Assembly (NCBI GenBank): GCA_004173355.1
Contig: SEAD01000032.1
Span: 1-38,515, forward strand
DNA length: 38,515 nucleotides
Source of the DNA: Chitinophagaceae bacterium
Lineage (GTDB): Bacteria > Bacteroidota > Bacteroidia > Chitinophagales > Chitinophagaceae
Reading direction: 5' to 3'
In this document: positions 23,833-32,783 of the stretch, piece by piece
Numbering within the stretch: the first letter of the stretch is position 1
Layout: each line of letters opens with the position of its first letter
Notes under the pieces: model-generated
Databases searched by the model: none
What the model was told of the DNA's origin: nothing
Seen by the model: the letters and a program-made list of their open reading frames with translations, nothing else
Made by a program: the position numbers and the translations under genes

Positions 23833-25575
23833 ATGGCTACAAATGAACCGGAGAAAATGAAAAAGAAATTGCGAAGCTGGGACTGGTTTGGCCGCAAAGA
23901 CAAAGACGGCATCCTTTACCGCAGCTGGATGAAAAACCAGGGCATGCCTACCGATATGTTCGATGGCCGGCCTGTAATCGGGATCTGTAACACCTTCAGC
24001 GAACTGACACCCTGCAACGCCCACTTCCGCGAACATGCCGAAGCAGTGAAACGTGGGGTACTCGAAGCCGGCGGCTTCCCTGTTGAATTCCCGATCATGA
24101 GCCTGGGCGAAACCCTGCTGAAACCTACCGCCATGCTTTTCCGTAACCTCGCCAGCATGGACACGGAAGAATCTATCCGCGGCAACCCGATCGACGGAGT
24201 GGTACTGCTCACCGGTTGTGATAAAACCACCCCATCCACAGTGATGGGTGCAGCCAGTGTTGGCCTGCCCACTATCGTGGTACCCGGCGGCCCCATGCTC
24301 AACGGACGCTACAAAGGCGAACTGATCGGCAGCGGCACACATGTATGGAAGTTTGACGAAGCCATGAAGACCGGCAAAATGACCCAGGAAGAATGTGAAG
24401 TCGCCGAAAGCTGCATGAGCCGGAGCATCGGGCACTGTATGACCATGGGAACCGCATCCACCATGGCCTGCATGGTGGAATCGCTGGGGCTCACACTCAG
24501 TGGCGCAGCAGCAATACCGGCGGCCGATTCACGGAAAAAAGTAATGGCCCAGCTCAGCGGCCGACGTATCGTGGAAATGGTGCGGGAAGACCTGACCATC
24601 GATAAAATATTAACCCGCGAGGCATTCGAAAATGCTATCAAGGTAAATGCTGCTATCGGTGGCTCATCGAATTTCCTCATCCATCTTATTGCAATAGCCG
24701 GGCGCATCGGTGTGGATCTTGAACTGGATGACTTCGACCGGCTGGGCAGCAAAATCCCGCTCCTGCTCAACCTGATGCCATCGGGCAAATACCTGATGGA
24801 AGACTTTTATTATGCAGGTGGGTTGCCCATCATCCTGCAGGAGCTGGCGGACCAGCTGCATAAAAACGTCATCACGGTAACAGGAAAAAACCACCATGAA
24901 AATATTGAAGGCAAACACGAATGCCACAATAGCGATGTGATCGCCTCACTGCAGCAACCCCTGATCGAAAATGCAGGTTGCGTGGTGGTGAAAGGTAACC
25001 TCGCACTCAACGGCGCAGTGATAAAACCATCTGCAGCCACACCCGCCCTGATGAAACATACCGGTCGCGCGGTGGTTTTTGAAAGCATTGAAGATTACAA
25101 CGCAAGGGTGGATGATCCCGATCTCGATATTGACGAAACCTGTGTAATGGTATTGAAGTATGTGGGACCGGTTGGTTACCCCGGTATGCCGGAAGTAGGC
25201 AATATGGCCCTGCCAAAAAAAATACTGCAAAAGGGGATCCTCGATATGGTTCGCATCAGCGATGGCCGGATGAGCGGTACTGCTTATGGCACAGCCGTAT
25301 TACATGTATCACCCGAAAGTGCCATCGGCGGCAATCTCGCACTGGTACAGGATGGCGACCTGATCGAACTGGATGTGGAACAGCGGAAACTGCACCTCCA
25401 TGTGGATGATGCGGAACTCGCCAGACGGAAAAACGAATGGGAACAACCGGCCCGCAGGGCCACCCGCGGTTATGTCAGTTTGTATATCGACCACGTTATG
25501 GGCGCTGATAAAGGAGCCGACCTTGATTTCCTGCGCGGCAGCAGCGGCAGCCAGGTAACACGTGATTCACATTAA
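23833..25575 (+). CDS. IlvD/Edd-family aldonate dehydratase (L-arabinonate / D-xylonate type)
   Basis: A 580-residue Fe-S dehydratase that converts a pentonate to its 2-keto-3-deoxy acid. The three cluster cysteines are C61 (SELTPCNAH), C129 (LLTGCDKTTPS) and C202 (GHCMTMGTAS). Their spacing of 68 and 73 residues equals that I recall for Rhizobium L-arabinonate dehydratase (C59/C127/C200), which binds a [2Fe-2S] cluster. Other family motifs are AIPAADSRK, AIGGSSNFLIHL and the catalytic-serine segment RISDGRMSGTAYG. The N-terminal LRSWDWFGRKDKDGILYRSW distinguishes pentonate-type members from true dihydroxyacid dehydratase (ilvD), and there are no ilv genes nearby. It sits between the semialdehyde dehydrogenase and the FAH-type dehydratase, which completes the route. 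L-arabinonate or D-xylonate cannot be decided. Confidence 0.92.
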   Translation: MATNEPEKMKKKLRSWDWFGRKDKDGILYRSWMKNQGMPTDMFDGRPVIGICNTFSELTPCNAHFREHAEAVKRGVLEAGGFPVEFPIMSLGETLLKPTAMLFRNLASMDTEESIRGNPIDGVVLLTGCDKTTPSTVMGAASVGLPTIVVPGGPMLNGRYKGELIGSGTHVWKFDEAMKTGKMTQEECEVAESCMSRSIGHCMTMGTASTMACMVESLGLTLSGAAAIPAADSRKKVMAQLSGRRIVEMVREDLTIDKILTREAFENAIKVNAAIGGSSNFLIHLIAIAGRIGVDLELDDFDRLGSKIPLLLNLMPSGKYLMEDFYYAGGLPIILQELADQLHKNVITVTGKNHHENIEGKHECHNSDVIASLQQPLIENAGCVVVKGNLALNGAVIKPSAATPALMKHTGRAVVFESIEDYNARVDDPDLDIDETCVMVLKYVGPVGYPGMPEVGNMALPKKILQKGILDMVRISDGRMSGTAYGTAVLHVSPESAIGGNLALVQDGDLIELDVEQRKLHLHVDDAELARRKNEWEQPARRATRGYVSLYIDHVMGADKGADLDFLRGSSGSQVTRDSH

Positions 25576-25584
25576 AAAAAGAAC

Positions 25585-26415
25585 ATGAAAATTTACAATA
25601 CGCCGAAAGGAATTGTTTTCGAACAGGATGGCAGCTTTTACCTTGCCCCTGAAGCCCGCTGGGATAGTTTTATCAACGATGATAATATCCTTGAAAACGC
25701 AAAGAAGATGGTAAATGGCCTGCAGCCGGGCGATGCCTCACTGATAGAAGTCACCCTGCCTGTAATCGGCAGCCAGCAGGAACTCTGGGCATGCGGGGTC
25801 ACGTATTACCGCAGTATGGTTGGCCGTCAGGAAGAAAGCAAAGCCGGTGGTGGTGCCGACTTCTACGCAAAAGTGTACGAAGCCGAACGGCCGGAATGTT
25901 TTTTCAAATCAACACCTGGCCGGGTAGCCGGTAACAATGCATTTGTACGAATCCGAAAAGACAGCACCTGGGATGTACCCGAACCCGAACTCACACTGGT
26001 AGTCACCTCGTCGGGAAAAATTATCGGTTACACTATCGGCAATGATATGAGCAGCAGGAGCATCGAAGGCGAAAACCCGCTCTATCTCCCGCAGGCAAAA
26101 ACATACGATGGCTGTGCGGCCGTTGGACCCTGCGTATACCTCAGCACTGAACCCATTGACGGATCCACCGGTATACATCTCTCGATCCGCAGGAACAACG
26201 AGGAAAAATTCAGCGGTAGCATCACGATCAGCCAGATGAAAAGGACGCCAGGCGAACTGGTTTCCTTTATTTACCGGGAAAGCAGTTTTCCCCATGGCTG
26301 CCTGGTGATGACGGGTACCGGTATCGTGCCGGGAAATGATTTCACGTTAAAGTCAGGTGATGTCATCAGTATCTCCATCGATGGAATCGGGACCCTCGTC
26401 AACACGGTGAAATAA
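25585..26415 (+). CDS. FAH-family 2-keto-3-deoxy-pentonate dehydratase
   Basis: A 276-residue fumarylacetoacetate-hydrolase-fold enzyme. Expected reaction: 2-keto-3-deoxy-pentonate to 2-oxoglutarate semialdehyde plus water. The Mg ligands E133 and E135 (VPEPELTL) and D154 ([10 protein letters not shown]) have the same spacing (0, +2, +21) I recall for Sulfolobus KdaD (E143/E145/D164). The segments [20 protein letters not shown] and [12 protein letters not shown] are typical of this dehydratase subgroup rather than of true FAH or oxaloacetate decarboxylase. Only 9 nt separate it from the IlvD/Edd gene, so the two consecutive enzymes are probably co-translated. The leader is A-rich (ttaaaaaaagaac). 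Confidence 0.88.
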   Translation: MKIYNTPKGIVFEQDGSFYLAPEARWDSFINDDNILENAKKMVNGLQPGDASLIEVTLPVIGSQQELWACGVTYYRSMVGRQEESKAGGGADFYAKVYEAERPECFFKSTPGRVAGNNAFVRIRKDSTWDVPEPELTLVVTSSGKIIGYTIGNDMSSRSIEGENPLYLPQAKTYDGCAAVGPCVYLSTEPIDGSTGIHLSIRRNNEEKFSGSITISQMKRTPGELVSFIYRESSFPHGCLVMTGTGIVPGNDFTLKSGDVISISIDGIGTLVNTVK

Positions 26416-26454
26416 TATCCGGTTATTCCGGCAACGACGTATAATTTTATTCTA

Positions 26455-27621
26455 TTGAAAAAAATCTGGTTCGCGGCACCCGTCCTGTTACTGATGACTG
26501 CCTGTAACGGACCGGCCAAACAAGGTCCGGCAACTGAAAACAGGAGTCTGCGCGAAGTATTCAAAGACGCTTTCCTGATCGGCACTGCCGTTACCCCTGA
26601 TATCACTTCGGGAAAAGACGACAGCTCCCAAGCCATTGTGACAAGGCACTTCAACAGCATCACCGCTGAAAATGTAATGAAGGCTGCACTCATCAATCCC
26701 CGACCCGGGGTGTATGAATTCGGACCAGCCGACGAGTTCGTCAGTTTCGGCCGTAAACACAATATGTTTATCATTGGACACACACTGGTGTGGCACAACC
26801 AGGTACCGGACTGGTTTTTCACCAACTCTTCCGGACAACCCAATACAAAAGCACAGCAACTCGAACGTCTCCGCAGCCATATTGAAATGATTGCAGGCCG
26901 TTATGCGGGCAAGGTGCAGGCCTGGGATGTGGTTAATGAAGTGATCGGGGAAGATGGCGGCTACCGCAGTACAAGTTGGGTCAATGCGGTAGGAAATGGC
27001 GATACACTGGTGAAATATGCATTCAAATATGCCGAACAATACGCTCCCGGAACGGAATTATATTACAATGATTTTAATACCTGGCGACCATCCAAGGCTG
27101 CCGGCATTACCCGGCTGGTAAGAATGCTCAAGGCCGAAGGCATCCGTGTGGATGGCATCGGGATGCAGTGTCACTGGGGACTGAATTATCCGGAAAATAA
27201 ATATATTGAGGCGGCCATCGACAGCTTTGCCGCCTGTGGGGTGAAAGTAATGGTGACGGAAATGGACATTGATGTGCTGCCGCTTACAAAAGAAGGACAG
27301 GTGATCGGGCAGGGAATGATGGACAAACAATTCCAGCTGGAGGAATTCCGGAAATACCTTGACCCGTACCGCAACGGCCTTCCTGATTCGGTGCAGGAAT
27401 TACTGACCCGCAGGTACGCTGAACTGATGGCATTATTCTACCGTAAAAGGGACAAAATCGCAAGGGTGACCTTCTGGGGTATTCACGATGGTATGAACTG
27501 GAAAAATGATTATCCTGTTCCGAACCGGATCAACTACCCGTTGCTATGGGACCGTAACCGCAAGCCCAAACCCGCACTGGACGCCATACTCAGCATACCC
27601 GCTACTGATAACGGGGGCTGA
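26455..27621 (+). CDS. endo-1,4-beta-xylanase, GH10 lipoprotein
   Basis: A 388-residue GH10 endoxylanase anchored as a lipoprotein: lysine-rich start, hydrophobic core and lipobox LMTAC with Cys17. The start codon is TTG (26455). The only nearby ATG lies inside the signal peptide and would remove it, so TTG is required. GH10 motifs: SITAENVMK (68-76), GHTLVWHNQVPDWF (108-121), acid/base E162 in WDVVNEVIG, and nucleophile E269 in VTEMDID. The TIM barrel is complete, ending with the tryptophan-rich WGIHDGMNWKND segment. It is the only polysaccharide-backbone cleaving enzyme recognised here. It is embedded in the sugar-acid catabolic operon (39 nt after the FAH gene, 14 nt before the transporter), which ties xylan to that pathway. 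Confidence 0.95.
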   Translation: MKKIWFAAPVLLLMTACNGPAKQGPATENRSLREVFKDAFLIGTAVTPDITSGKDDSSQAIVTRHFNSITAENVMKAALINPRPGVYEFGPADEFVSFGRKHNMFIIGHTLVWHNQVPDWFFTNSSGQPNTKAQQLERLRSHIEMIAGRYAGKVQAWDVVNEVIGEDGGYRSTSWVNAVGNGDTLVKYAFKYAEQYAPGTELYYNDFNTWRPSKAAGITRLVRMLKAEGIRVDGIGMQCHWGLNYPENKYIEAAIDSFAACGVKVMVTEMDIDVLPLTKEGQVIGQGMMDKQFQLEEFRKYLDPYRNGLPDSVQELLTRRYAELMALFYRKRDKIARVTFWGIHDGMNWKNDYPVPNRINYPLLWDRNRKPKPALDAILSIPATDNGG

Positions 27622-27635
27622 CCAAAACATCAACG

Positions 27636-28946
27636 ATGCAATTAGTGATTATCGGCCTCTCCGTTGCCATACAGATCTTCCTTACTGCGAAGAAAATCAG
27701 CCCGTTTATTTCATTGCTTATCATTGCCATCATGTCGGGGTTGTTGCTGGGCATGGAACCAATGGAAGTAATCCGGTCGGTGGAACGTGGCGTAGCCAAC
27801 ACACTCGGCGGTCTTGCACTGATCATCTGCCTGGGGGCCATCCTGGGGAAATTACTGGAAGTAAGTGGTGCGGCGGAACGGATCTCGGGAACACTTATAA
27901 CAGCATTTGGTACATCCAATATCCAGTGGGCAGTGCTGCTTACCGGTTTCCTGATTGGCATCCCACTTTATTACAATGCCGGTTTTGTTATACTCGTGCC
28001 GCTGGTATTTTCAATTTCGAGGCGGGCATCACTGCCGCTGATGTATGTGGCCATCCCCATGGCCGCATCCCTGTCGACCACCCATTGTTTCCTGCCCCCG
28101 CACCCGAGTCCTGTTTTCCTGGTCAACGCATTCAGGGCAGACATGGGAAAGACACTGGTGTACGGCCTTATGATCACGGTGCCGGTGGTGATCATCGCCG
28201 GTCCCCTGCTTGGCCGGTTACTGCGCAAAATGATTGTGCCCTTACCCGAAATCGATCGTTCGCTACTGCCGGCCACTGAAAGGCAACTGCCACCGGCACT
28301 GCCCAGTTTCCTGCTGGGACTGCTGCCGGTTATACTGATTACCACCTCCGTACTGGCTTCAAGTATACCTGGTACCGGCATCATCAGGACCATCCTGCTC
28401 TTCGCCGGCGATTCCACCATCGCGCTGCTGATCTCCGTACTCTTTGCCATTTATTATTTCGGTGTACGTACCGGCGCAGGCATGCCGGCCACCATGAAAT
28501 GGCTGAATGATGCGATTTCAGGGATATCCGTCATCCTGCTGATCATCACCGCGGGTGGGGTATTCAAACAGGTACTGCAGGATAGTGGCACCGATCGCTA
28601 CATCGCATCCTTCAGCACGGCCTGGAACCTGCCCCCACTGCTGTTCGGATGGATGATTACTGCCCTCTTACGTGTCGCAATAGGGTCGGCTACCGTGGCC
28701 GGCATTACCGCAGCCGGGGTGGTAAGCCCGCTGGTACTCTCGGGTACCGTTTCACCCGAACTGATGGTACTGGCCATCGGTACCGGCAGCGTTTTTGGTT
28801 CACATGTCAATGATTCGGGGTTCTGGATGTTCAAGGAATTTTTCAACCTGACCATGCGACAGACGTTCCTTTCCTGGTCGGTTATGGAAACATCGATCTC
28901 CATCCTCGGATTGATAGGCGTACTGCTGCTGGATCTTTTTATCTGA
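27636..28946 (+). CDS. GntP-family sugar-acid (gluconate/aldonate):H+ symporter
   Basis: A 436-residue inner-membrane transporter with about 11-12 hydrophobic segments. GntP-family signatures include GVANTLGGLALIICLGAILG (about 52-71), the IPLYYNAGFVILVPL segment, AASLSTTHCFLPPHPSP, and the C-terminal GSVFGSHVNDSGFWMFKEFF with conserved HVNDSGFW. The family carries gluconate, ketogluconate, D-serine or glycerate; the neighbouring pentonate dehydratase and keto-acid enzymes suggest an aldonate such as xylonate or arabinonate. It ends the operon and stops five bases before the convergent GH97 gene, with no room for a separate terminator. The start has no Shine-Dalgarno, only an A-rich leader. 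Confidence 0.92.
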   Translation: MQLVIIGLSVAIQIFLTAKKISPFISLLIIAIMSGLLLGMEPMEVIRSVERGVANTLGGLALIICLGAILGKLLEVSGAAERISGTLITAFGTSNIQWAVLLTGFLIGIPLYYNAGFVILVPLVFSISRRASLPLMYVAIPMAASLSTTHCFLPPHPSPVFLVNAFRADMGKTLVYGLMITVPVVIIAGPLLGRLLRKMIVPLPEIDRSLLPATERQLPPALPSFLLGLLPVILITTSVLASSIPGTGIIRTILLFAGDSTIALLISVLFAIYYFGVRTGAGMPATMKWLNDAISGISVILLIITAGGVFKQVLQDSGTDRYIASFSTAWNLPPLLFGWMITALLRVAIGSATVAGITAAGVVSPLVLSGTVSPELMVLAIGTGSVFGSHVNDSGFWMFKEFFNLTMRQTFLSWSVMETSISILGLIGVLLLDLFI

Positions 28947-28951
28947 CCTGT

Positions 28952-30913
28952 TTATTCAACTACAATTACAAAACCTCCTGAAGGTTTGAGCCTGACGGAA
29001 CTGCTGGAAGATATTGGCAGGCTCTCCACGGTAAATGATAATGGTTCTGCCCCATCGTTGTAAAGCACGGCGGTTTTTCCCTTGAAAGCTGCAAGGTCAA
29101 TGTTGATTGTCTTGTTTTCATTTTCCCCGTTCATTGCGGCGATATACCATTTTTTCCCCGACCGTCTTGCCAGCACCACCAGTTTGCCTGGGTATCCCTG
29201 CAGGAAGCGGGATTCATCCCACTGCACCGGCAGCTGCCGGAGATAGTCCTTTACCCGTGGCGACACATGGCTCATACCATCGGGGGACTCTGCATAGTGT
29301 TGTATGCCGGACAGGAATACCACCGATGTGGCCAGTTCAAATGCACTGGTGGTCTTGCGCTGCACACGTGATCCGATCCTGTACAGGTTCATGGAGGTGA
29401 AGTCCATCGGGTCAAACACATTCCTGGTAAACGGCAGCATGGTGCTGTGATTGGCTTCCCGGTCGGCATCCGACTGGTTGAAGGTGACCATTTCAAATCC
29501 CTTCACCGCCTCTGCGGTAACCAGGTGCGGATAAGTGCGGCTCCAGCCCCGCGGCAATGTGGCTCCATGGAAGTTGACCATGATCCCCGCCTTGGCGGCG
29601 TCTTCAAGGATATCGATATAGTAAGCGATAACTGAACGTCCATCGCCGCCAAAAAAATCAATCTTGACACCCCTGATGCCCATCTTCTTAATCCGTGCAA
29701 ATTCCTGCATGCGGCTTTCATGGGTCAGCATCCGGTCTTTGGGTGTCATCTTCACCGTGTTCCAGCTGCCCGCGGAGTTGTACCAGGCCAGCAGACCGAC
29801 ATTTTTGCTGGCAGCATAGGCGGCCAGTTCACCCATCCTGTCATACCCGATCTGACGGTCCCAGTTGGCATCCACCAGGCAGTACTTCCAGTGCATGTCG
29901 GCTGCAAAATCAATGTACCGTTTCTGTTCGCTGTATACTATCGAATCATCCTTCGACATGATCCAGCTCCACGAGGCAACACCGGGATGTACAAATGAGC
30001 GATCCATCCTGATGGCGGGTTCGGCCACATCGGTTCCCAGTGTAGATGATACCACGTCAGACAGCCCACCGATCACTATCACTCTCCAGGGTGTGAGCAG
30101 CGTACCTTTTGACAAAGGCAACAACCCATCTGCGGCAATCACTTCGCGTGGATCCGGAAAACCAACGGTGTAGGTTGCTGACCCGGGTTCATTGATGAGA
30201 CGGGTCGCGCAGTAGTTGCGGTTCAGCGCAGCTTCCGTCAGCAGGATCCAGTTGCTGCCCGAACGGAACAATGCAGGATACACCCAGCCTGCGCCAGATG
30301 GGGACGGCGTTCCTGCCGGTATATCCTGCCGGTAATTGTCTTCGTATGCAGGATTTGTCTGCTCGAAACCGGTCTTGGCTACCTGCATCGGCTGCAGGAA
30401 ACCCCTGGCAGATGTATCCAGCGTAAAATTTGTCAGTTCGCGCAGGACCCTGATGGAATCCTTACCGGGCCTGGAAATTTTGTACCGGAAAGCCACTCCG
30501 TCATTCGACACCTGCAATACAAGGTCAAGCAAGACCTGGCCCTTGCCTGCAACGCGAATTACTTTTTTATTGGCCTGGTATGTCACCAGCCGCTGTTTGC
30601 CAGTGACCAGTTCGTACCGGTCTTTTACCATGGATACCGGACTTTCACTGAGCCAGGCGAGGCCGGATGAGAGATCACCGGAACTGGTTTCGATACCCAG
30701 CCGCGACTGCCGGATCACTTCAACGGCATGATGCGAAACACGGTAACCGAGAAGTCCGGATTTCAACTCAACAGTCACGCTGACTGTTTTGTCGGGACTG
30801 CTGATAGTCGTAGTCTGTGCAAGGGCAGTTGAAAATATAACTGCACAAACCAGCAATAGTCCGGGCGCCTTTAACGGTACTTTTTTACTTCCTGGTTTTA
30901 TAGAACTCTTCAT
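28952..30913 (-). CDS. glycoside hydrolase family 97 (alpha-galactosidase-like or related)
   Basis: A 653-residue secreted GH97 enzyme. I chose ATG 30913 (MKSSIKPGSKK...FSTALAQ, a signal peptide) because the longer frame from 30967 would begin inside the susD terminator hairpin. GH97 layout is visible: an N-terminal beta-sandwich (SSPDKTVSVTVELK, then SDGVAFRY-like NDGVAFRYKI), a (beta/alpha)8 barrel with FAADMHWKYCLVDANWD, and a C-terminal beta domain. Candidate catalytic residues are D419 in VKIDFFGGDG and E468 in VTAEAVKG. An Asp on the KIDF strand is what I recall for the retaining branch (alpha-galactosidase) rather than inverting SusB-type alpha-glucosidases. In a pentose locus, alpha-galactosyl or beta-L-arabinopyranosyl side chains are plausible targets; this is inference. 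It follows the second susCD pair after a terminator. Confidence 0.88.
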   Translation of the reverse strand: MKSSIKPGSKKVPLKAPGLLLVCAVIFSTALAQTTTISSPDKTVSVTVELKSGLLGYRVSHHAVEVIRQSRLGIETSSGDLSSGLAWLSESPVSMVKDRYELVTGKQRLVTYQANKKVIRVAGKGQVLLDLVLQVSNDGVAFRYKISRPGKDSIRVLRELTNFTLDTSARGFLQPMQVAKTGFEQTNPAYEDNYRQDIPAGTPSPSGAGWVYPALFRSGSNWILLTEAALNRNYCATRLINEPGSATYTVGFPDPREVIAADGLLPLSKGTLLTPWRVIVIGGLSDVVSSTLGTDVAEPAIRMDRSFVHPGVASWSWIMSKDDSIVYSEQKRYIDFAADMHWKYCLVDANWDRQIGYDRMGELAAYAASKNVGLLAWYNSAGSWNTVKMTPKDRMLTHESRMQEFARIKKMGIRGVKIDFFGGDGRSVIAYYIDILEDAAKAGIMVNFHGATLPRGWSRTYPHLVTAEAVKGFEMVTFNQSDADREANHSTMLPFTRNVFDPMDFTSMNLYRIGSRVQRKTTSAFELATSVVFLSGIQHYAESPDGMSHVSPRVKDYLRQLPVQWDESRFLQGYPGKLVVLARRSGKKWYIAAMNGENENKTINIDLAAFKGKTAVLYNDGAEPLSFTVESLPISSSSSVRLKPSGGFVIVVE

Positions 30914-30944
30914 GATGGTAATCTGAGAATGGAAAAAATGAAAT

Positions 30945-30973
30945 AAAAAAAGGGTGGCGCTGGCCACCCTTTT
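30945..30973 (-). terminator. intrinsic terminator after the second susD
   Basis: On the minus strand an 11-bp stem (AAAAGGGTGGC / GCCACCCTTTT, four-base loop) runs straight into a T tract (A-run 30945-30951 on plus). It lies 10 nt after the SusD stop and before the GH97 start, the same arrangement as after the first susD. Confidence 0.85.
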
Positions 30974-30983
30974 GATGTGCTGA

Positions 30984-32765
30984 TCAGTATCCGGGGTTCT
31001 GCGGGAATTTTGGTCCTTCAGTAACGAGATCTATCTGCGACTGCGGAATGGGTCGTAACATATTATAGGCCTGCACTCCTGCTGCAGCTTCTGTATTGTA
31101 TGCCTGCACCCGCTGCACCAGTGTTTTGGTGCGTGAGAGGTCCCACCACCTGGTGTCTTCAGCAAACAGCTCCCTGCTGCGTTCGTCAAGGATAAAATCA
31201 ATCGTGATGTCCCCGGCGGATACCTGTTGCGCCGCAAGGGCCACAGAATATTCAGCCGGTGTCTGGCGCGCCTTGGCTGCAGCCCGCGTGCGAAGTACAT
31301 TGATCATGTCGGCCGCTTCCTGCGAGGTAGCGCCACCTTTAAAGGCTGCCTCCGCAGCTACCAGGTATACATCGGAAAAACGGAAGAGGATATACGGCCG
31401 GTCGGAATAATCATTCAGGTGTCCGCGGGTTGAATCATCAAACTTCCGTGTACTCGGGAAGAAACTTGCGGTGTATTTTACGGTAGCTCCTGCCAGATGG
31501 TCCGGTTCAAAAATGATACCCTTGAATGCCGCACGTTCGCCCGCGCTGACAATCCGGTCAGCCATCCAGATGGAAGTATCCACACCGTTGATGAGCTGCC
31601 CTCTTGGAGTGACTGCGCCAAGGGAACCCCTGGCCGACATTTCGGTGCTGTTCGATAACCATACTGTCTGGAACGTGCCTTCATAGCGTGAATCAGTGGC
31701 CCGGTTGGCAAACGCCACATCCAGGATATAACTCGTATTCGGACGGATTCGCTGGAAAGGACGGCCGTTGTTGATATCACGGAGCGTTACGTTTGAGCCT
31801 CCTGTACCCGGATAGTTTGCATTGATCAGCGGGTAATTCGGACGCCACATAAAATTGGATTTGTTTTCCGAAAAACTTCCCGCACCGGTACCCACATCGG
31901 AGTTCTGTCCATACTTGAGGTTTTTTGTGTGGTCAATAACCATCAGCACCTCAGGGCCATACTCATTACCTTCTTTAAATACGTTCCCGAAATAAGGCAA
32001 AAGGTCAAGACCGTAAGTAGCCTTATTATCAATGATCTCTTTGGAGATTGTGTAAGCCAGCTGGAAATCCGTTGGTTGTGCTGCCTCGGACCATCCCCTC
32101 CAGAGATGGGTTTTTGCAAGCAGGTATAATGCGGTTGCCTTGAACCCGGGTTTACCCGTTCCCGCAACCGGCGTGGCAGGCAGGTCGGCCGCAGCTTCTG
32201 TAAAATCCTTGATGATTTGTGCATACACATCGGCCAGCGGCGCAGGTGCATCTGCGGCTGAAGCAGAAGTACTGAATGTGGTATGCAGTGGCACGGCGCC
32301 AAATGTGGTCACCAGGTAATAGTAACAGAAGCCACGGAGGAATTTTGCCTGGGCCAGCAACTGCGTTTTGGTAGCTGCGGGTATCTGTGCATCTGCCCCG
32401 TACTGGAGCACACCATTGGCAGTATTGATATCAATGAACAGGGTATTCCAGAATCCCTCATAATCGTTGGTGGAGGTTTTGATCAGCGGGTTGTTGTACG
32501 TAAACCAGTGCTGGACGTCGGCTGCCCCGCCCCTTTGCGTTTCATCCGTACCACCGTTGTACAACTGGGTAAAGATCTGGTTGCTCCACTGGCCGCGGAA
32601 ACTGGAATAGATCCCCGCGATACCACCCTGGATGCCGTCACTGGTTGTGAAAAATCCAGGAGCAAATGTGGTTCGCGGCTGTTCGTCGAGTAGTTTTTTA
32701 CATCCCGAACCGAGTATAGCGGTAAGCGGGAGGAGTAATGCATATTTTAAAAATGTCTTTTTCAT
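30984..32765 (-). CDS. RagB/SusD-family glycan-binding outer-membrane lipoprotein (pair 2)
   Basis: A 593-residue surface lipoprotein: MKKTFLKYALLLPLTAILGSGC with lipobox Cys22, then KKLLDEQPRTTF. The conserved helical segment FLRGFCYYYLVTTFGAVPLHTT and the C-terminal RPYILFRFSDVYLVAAEAAF and ADMINVLRTRAA match SusD_RagB. The end region RSRELFAEDTRWWDLSRTKTL is also typical. It is larger than the SusD of pair 1 and shares little with it, so the two systems probably bind different oligosaccharides. It starts after an A-rich leader (gtaaaaagaaaagac), 18 nt downstream of the SusC stop, and should be translated from the same transcript. Confidence 0.95.
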   Translation of the reverse strand: MKKTFLKYALLLPLTAILGSGCKKLLDEQPRTTFAPGFFTTSDGIQGGIAGIYSSFRGQWSNQIFTQLYNGGTDETQRGGAADVQHWFTYNNPLIKTSTNDYEGFWNTLFIDINTANGVLQYGADAQIPAATKTQLLAQAKFLRGFCYYYLVTTFGAVPLHTTFSTSASAADAPAPLADVYAQIIKDFTEAAADLPATPVAGTGKPGFKATALYLLAKTHLWRGWSEAAQPTDFQLAYTISKEIIDNKATYGLDLLPYFGNVFKEGNEYGPEVLMVIDHTKNLKYGQNSDVGTGAGSFSENKSNFMWRPNYPLINANYPGTGGSNVTLRDINNGRPFQRIRPNTSYILDVAFANRATDSRYEGTFQTVWLSNSTEMSARGSLGAVTPRGQLINGVDTSIWMADRIVSAGERAAFKGIIFEPDHLAGATVKYTASFFPSTRKFDDSTRGHLNDYSDRPYILFRFSDVYLVAAEAAFKGGATSQEAADMINVLRTRAAAKARQTPAEYSVALAAQQVSAGDITIDFILDERSRELFAEDTRWWDLSRTKTLVQRVQAYNTEAAAGVQAYNMLRPIPQSQIDLVTEGPKFPQNPGY

Positions 32766-32783
32766 GTCTTTTCTTTTTACAGG

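Noticed and set aside
27506-28279. 257-codon plus-strand frame overlapping the GH10 end and the GntP start
   Set aside because: Lies out of frame inside two strong genes; His/Pro/Arg-rich product without hydrophobic or catalytic patterns.
30914-30967. 18-residue N-terminal extension of GH97
   Set aside because: It would be encoded by the susD terminator hairpin.
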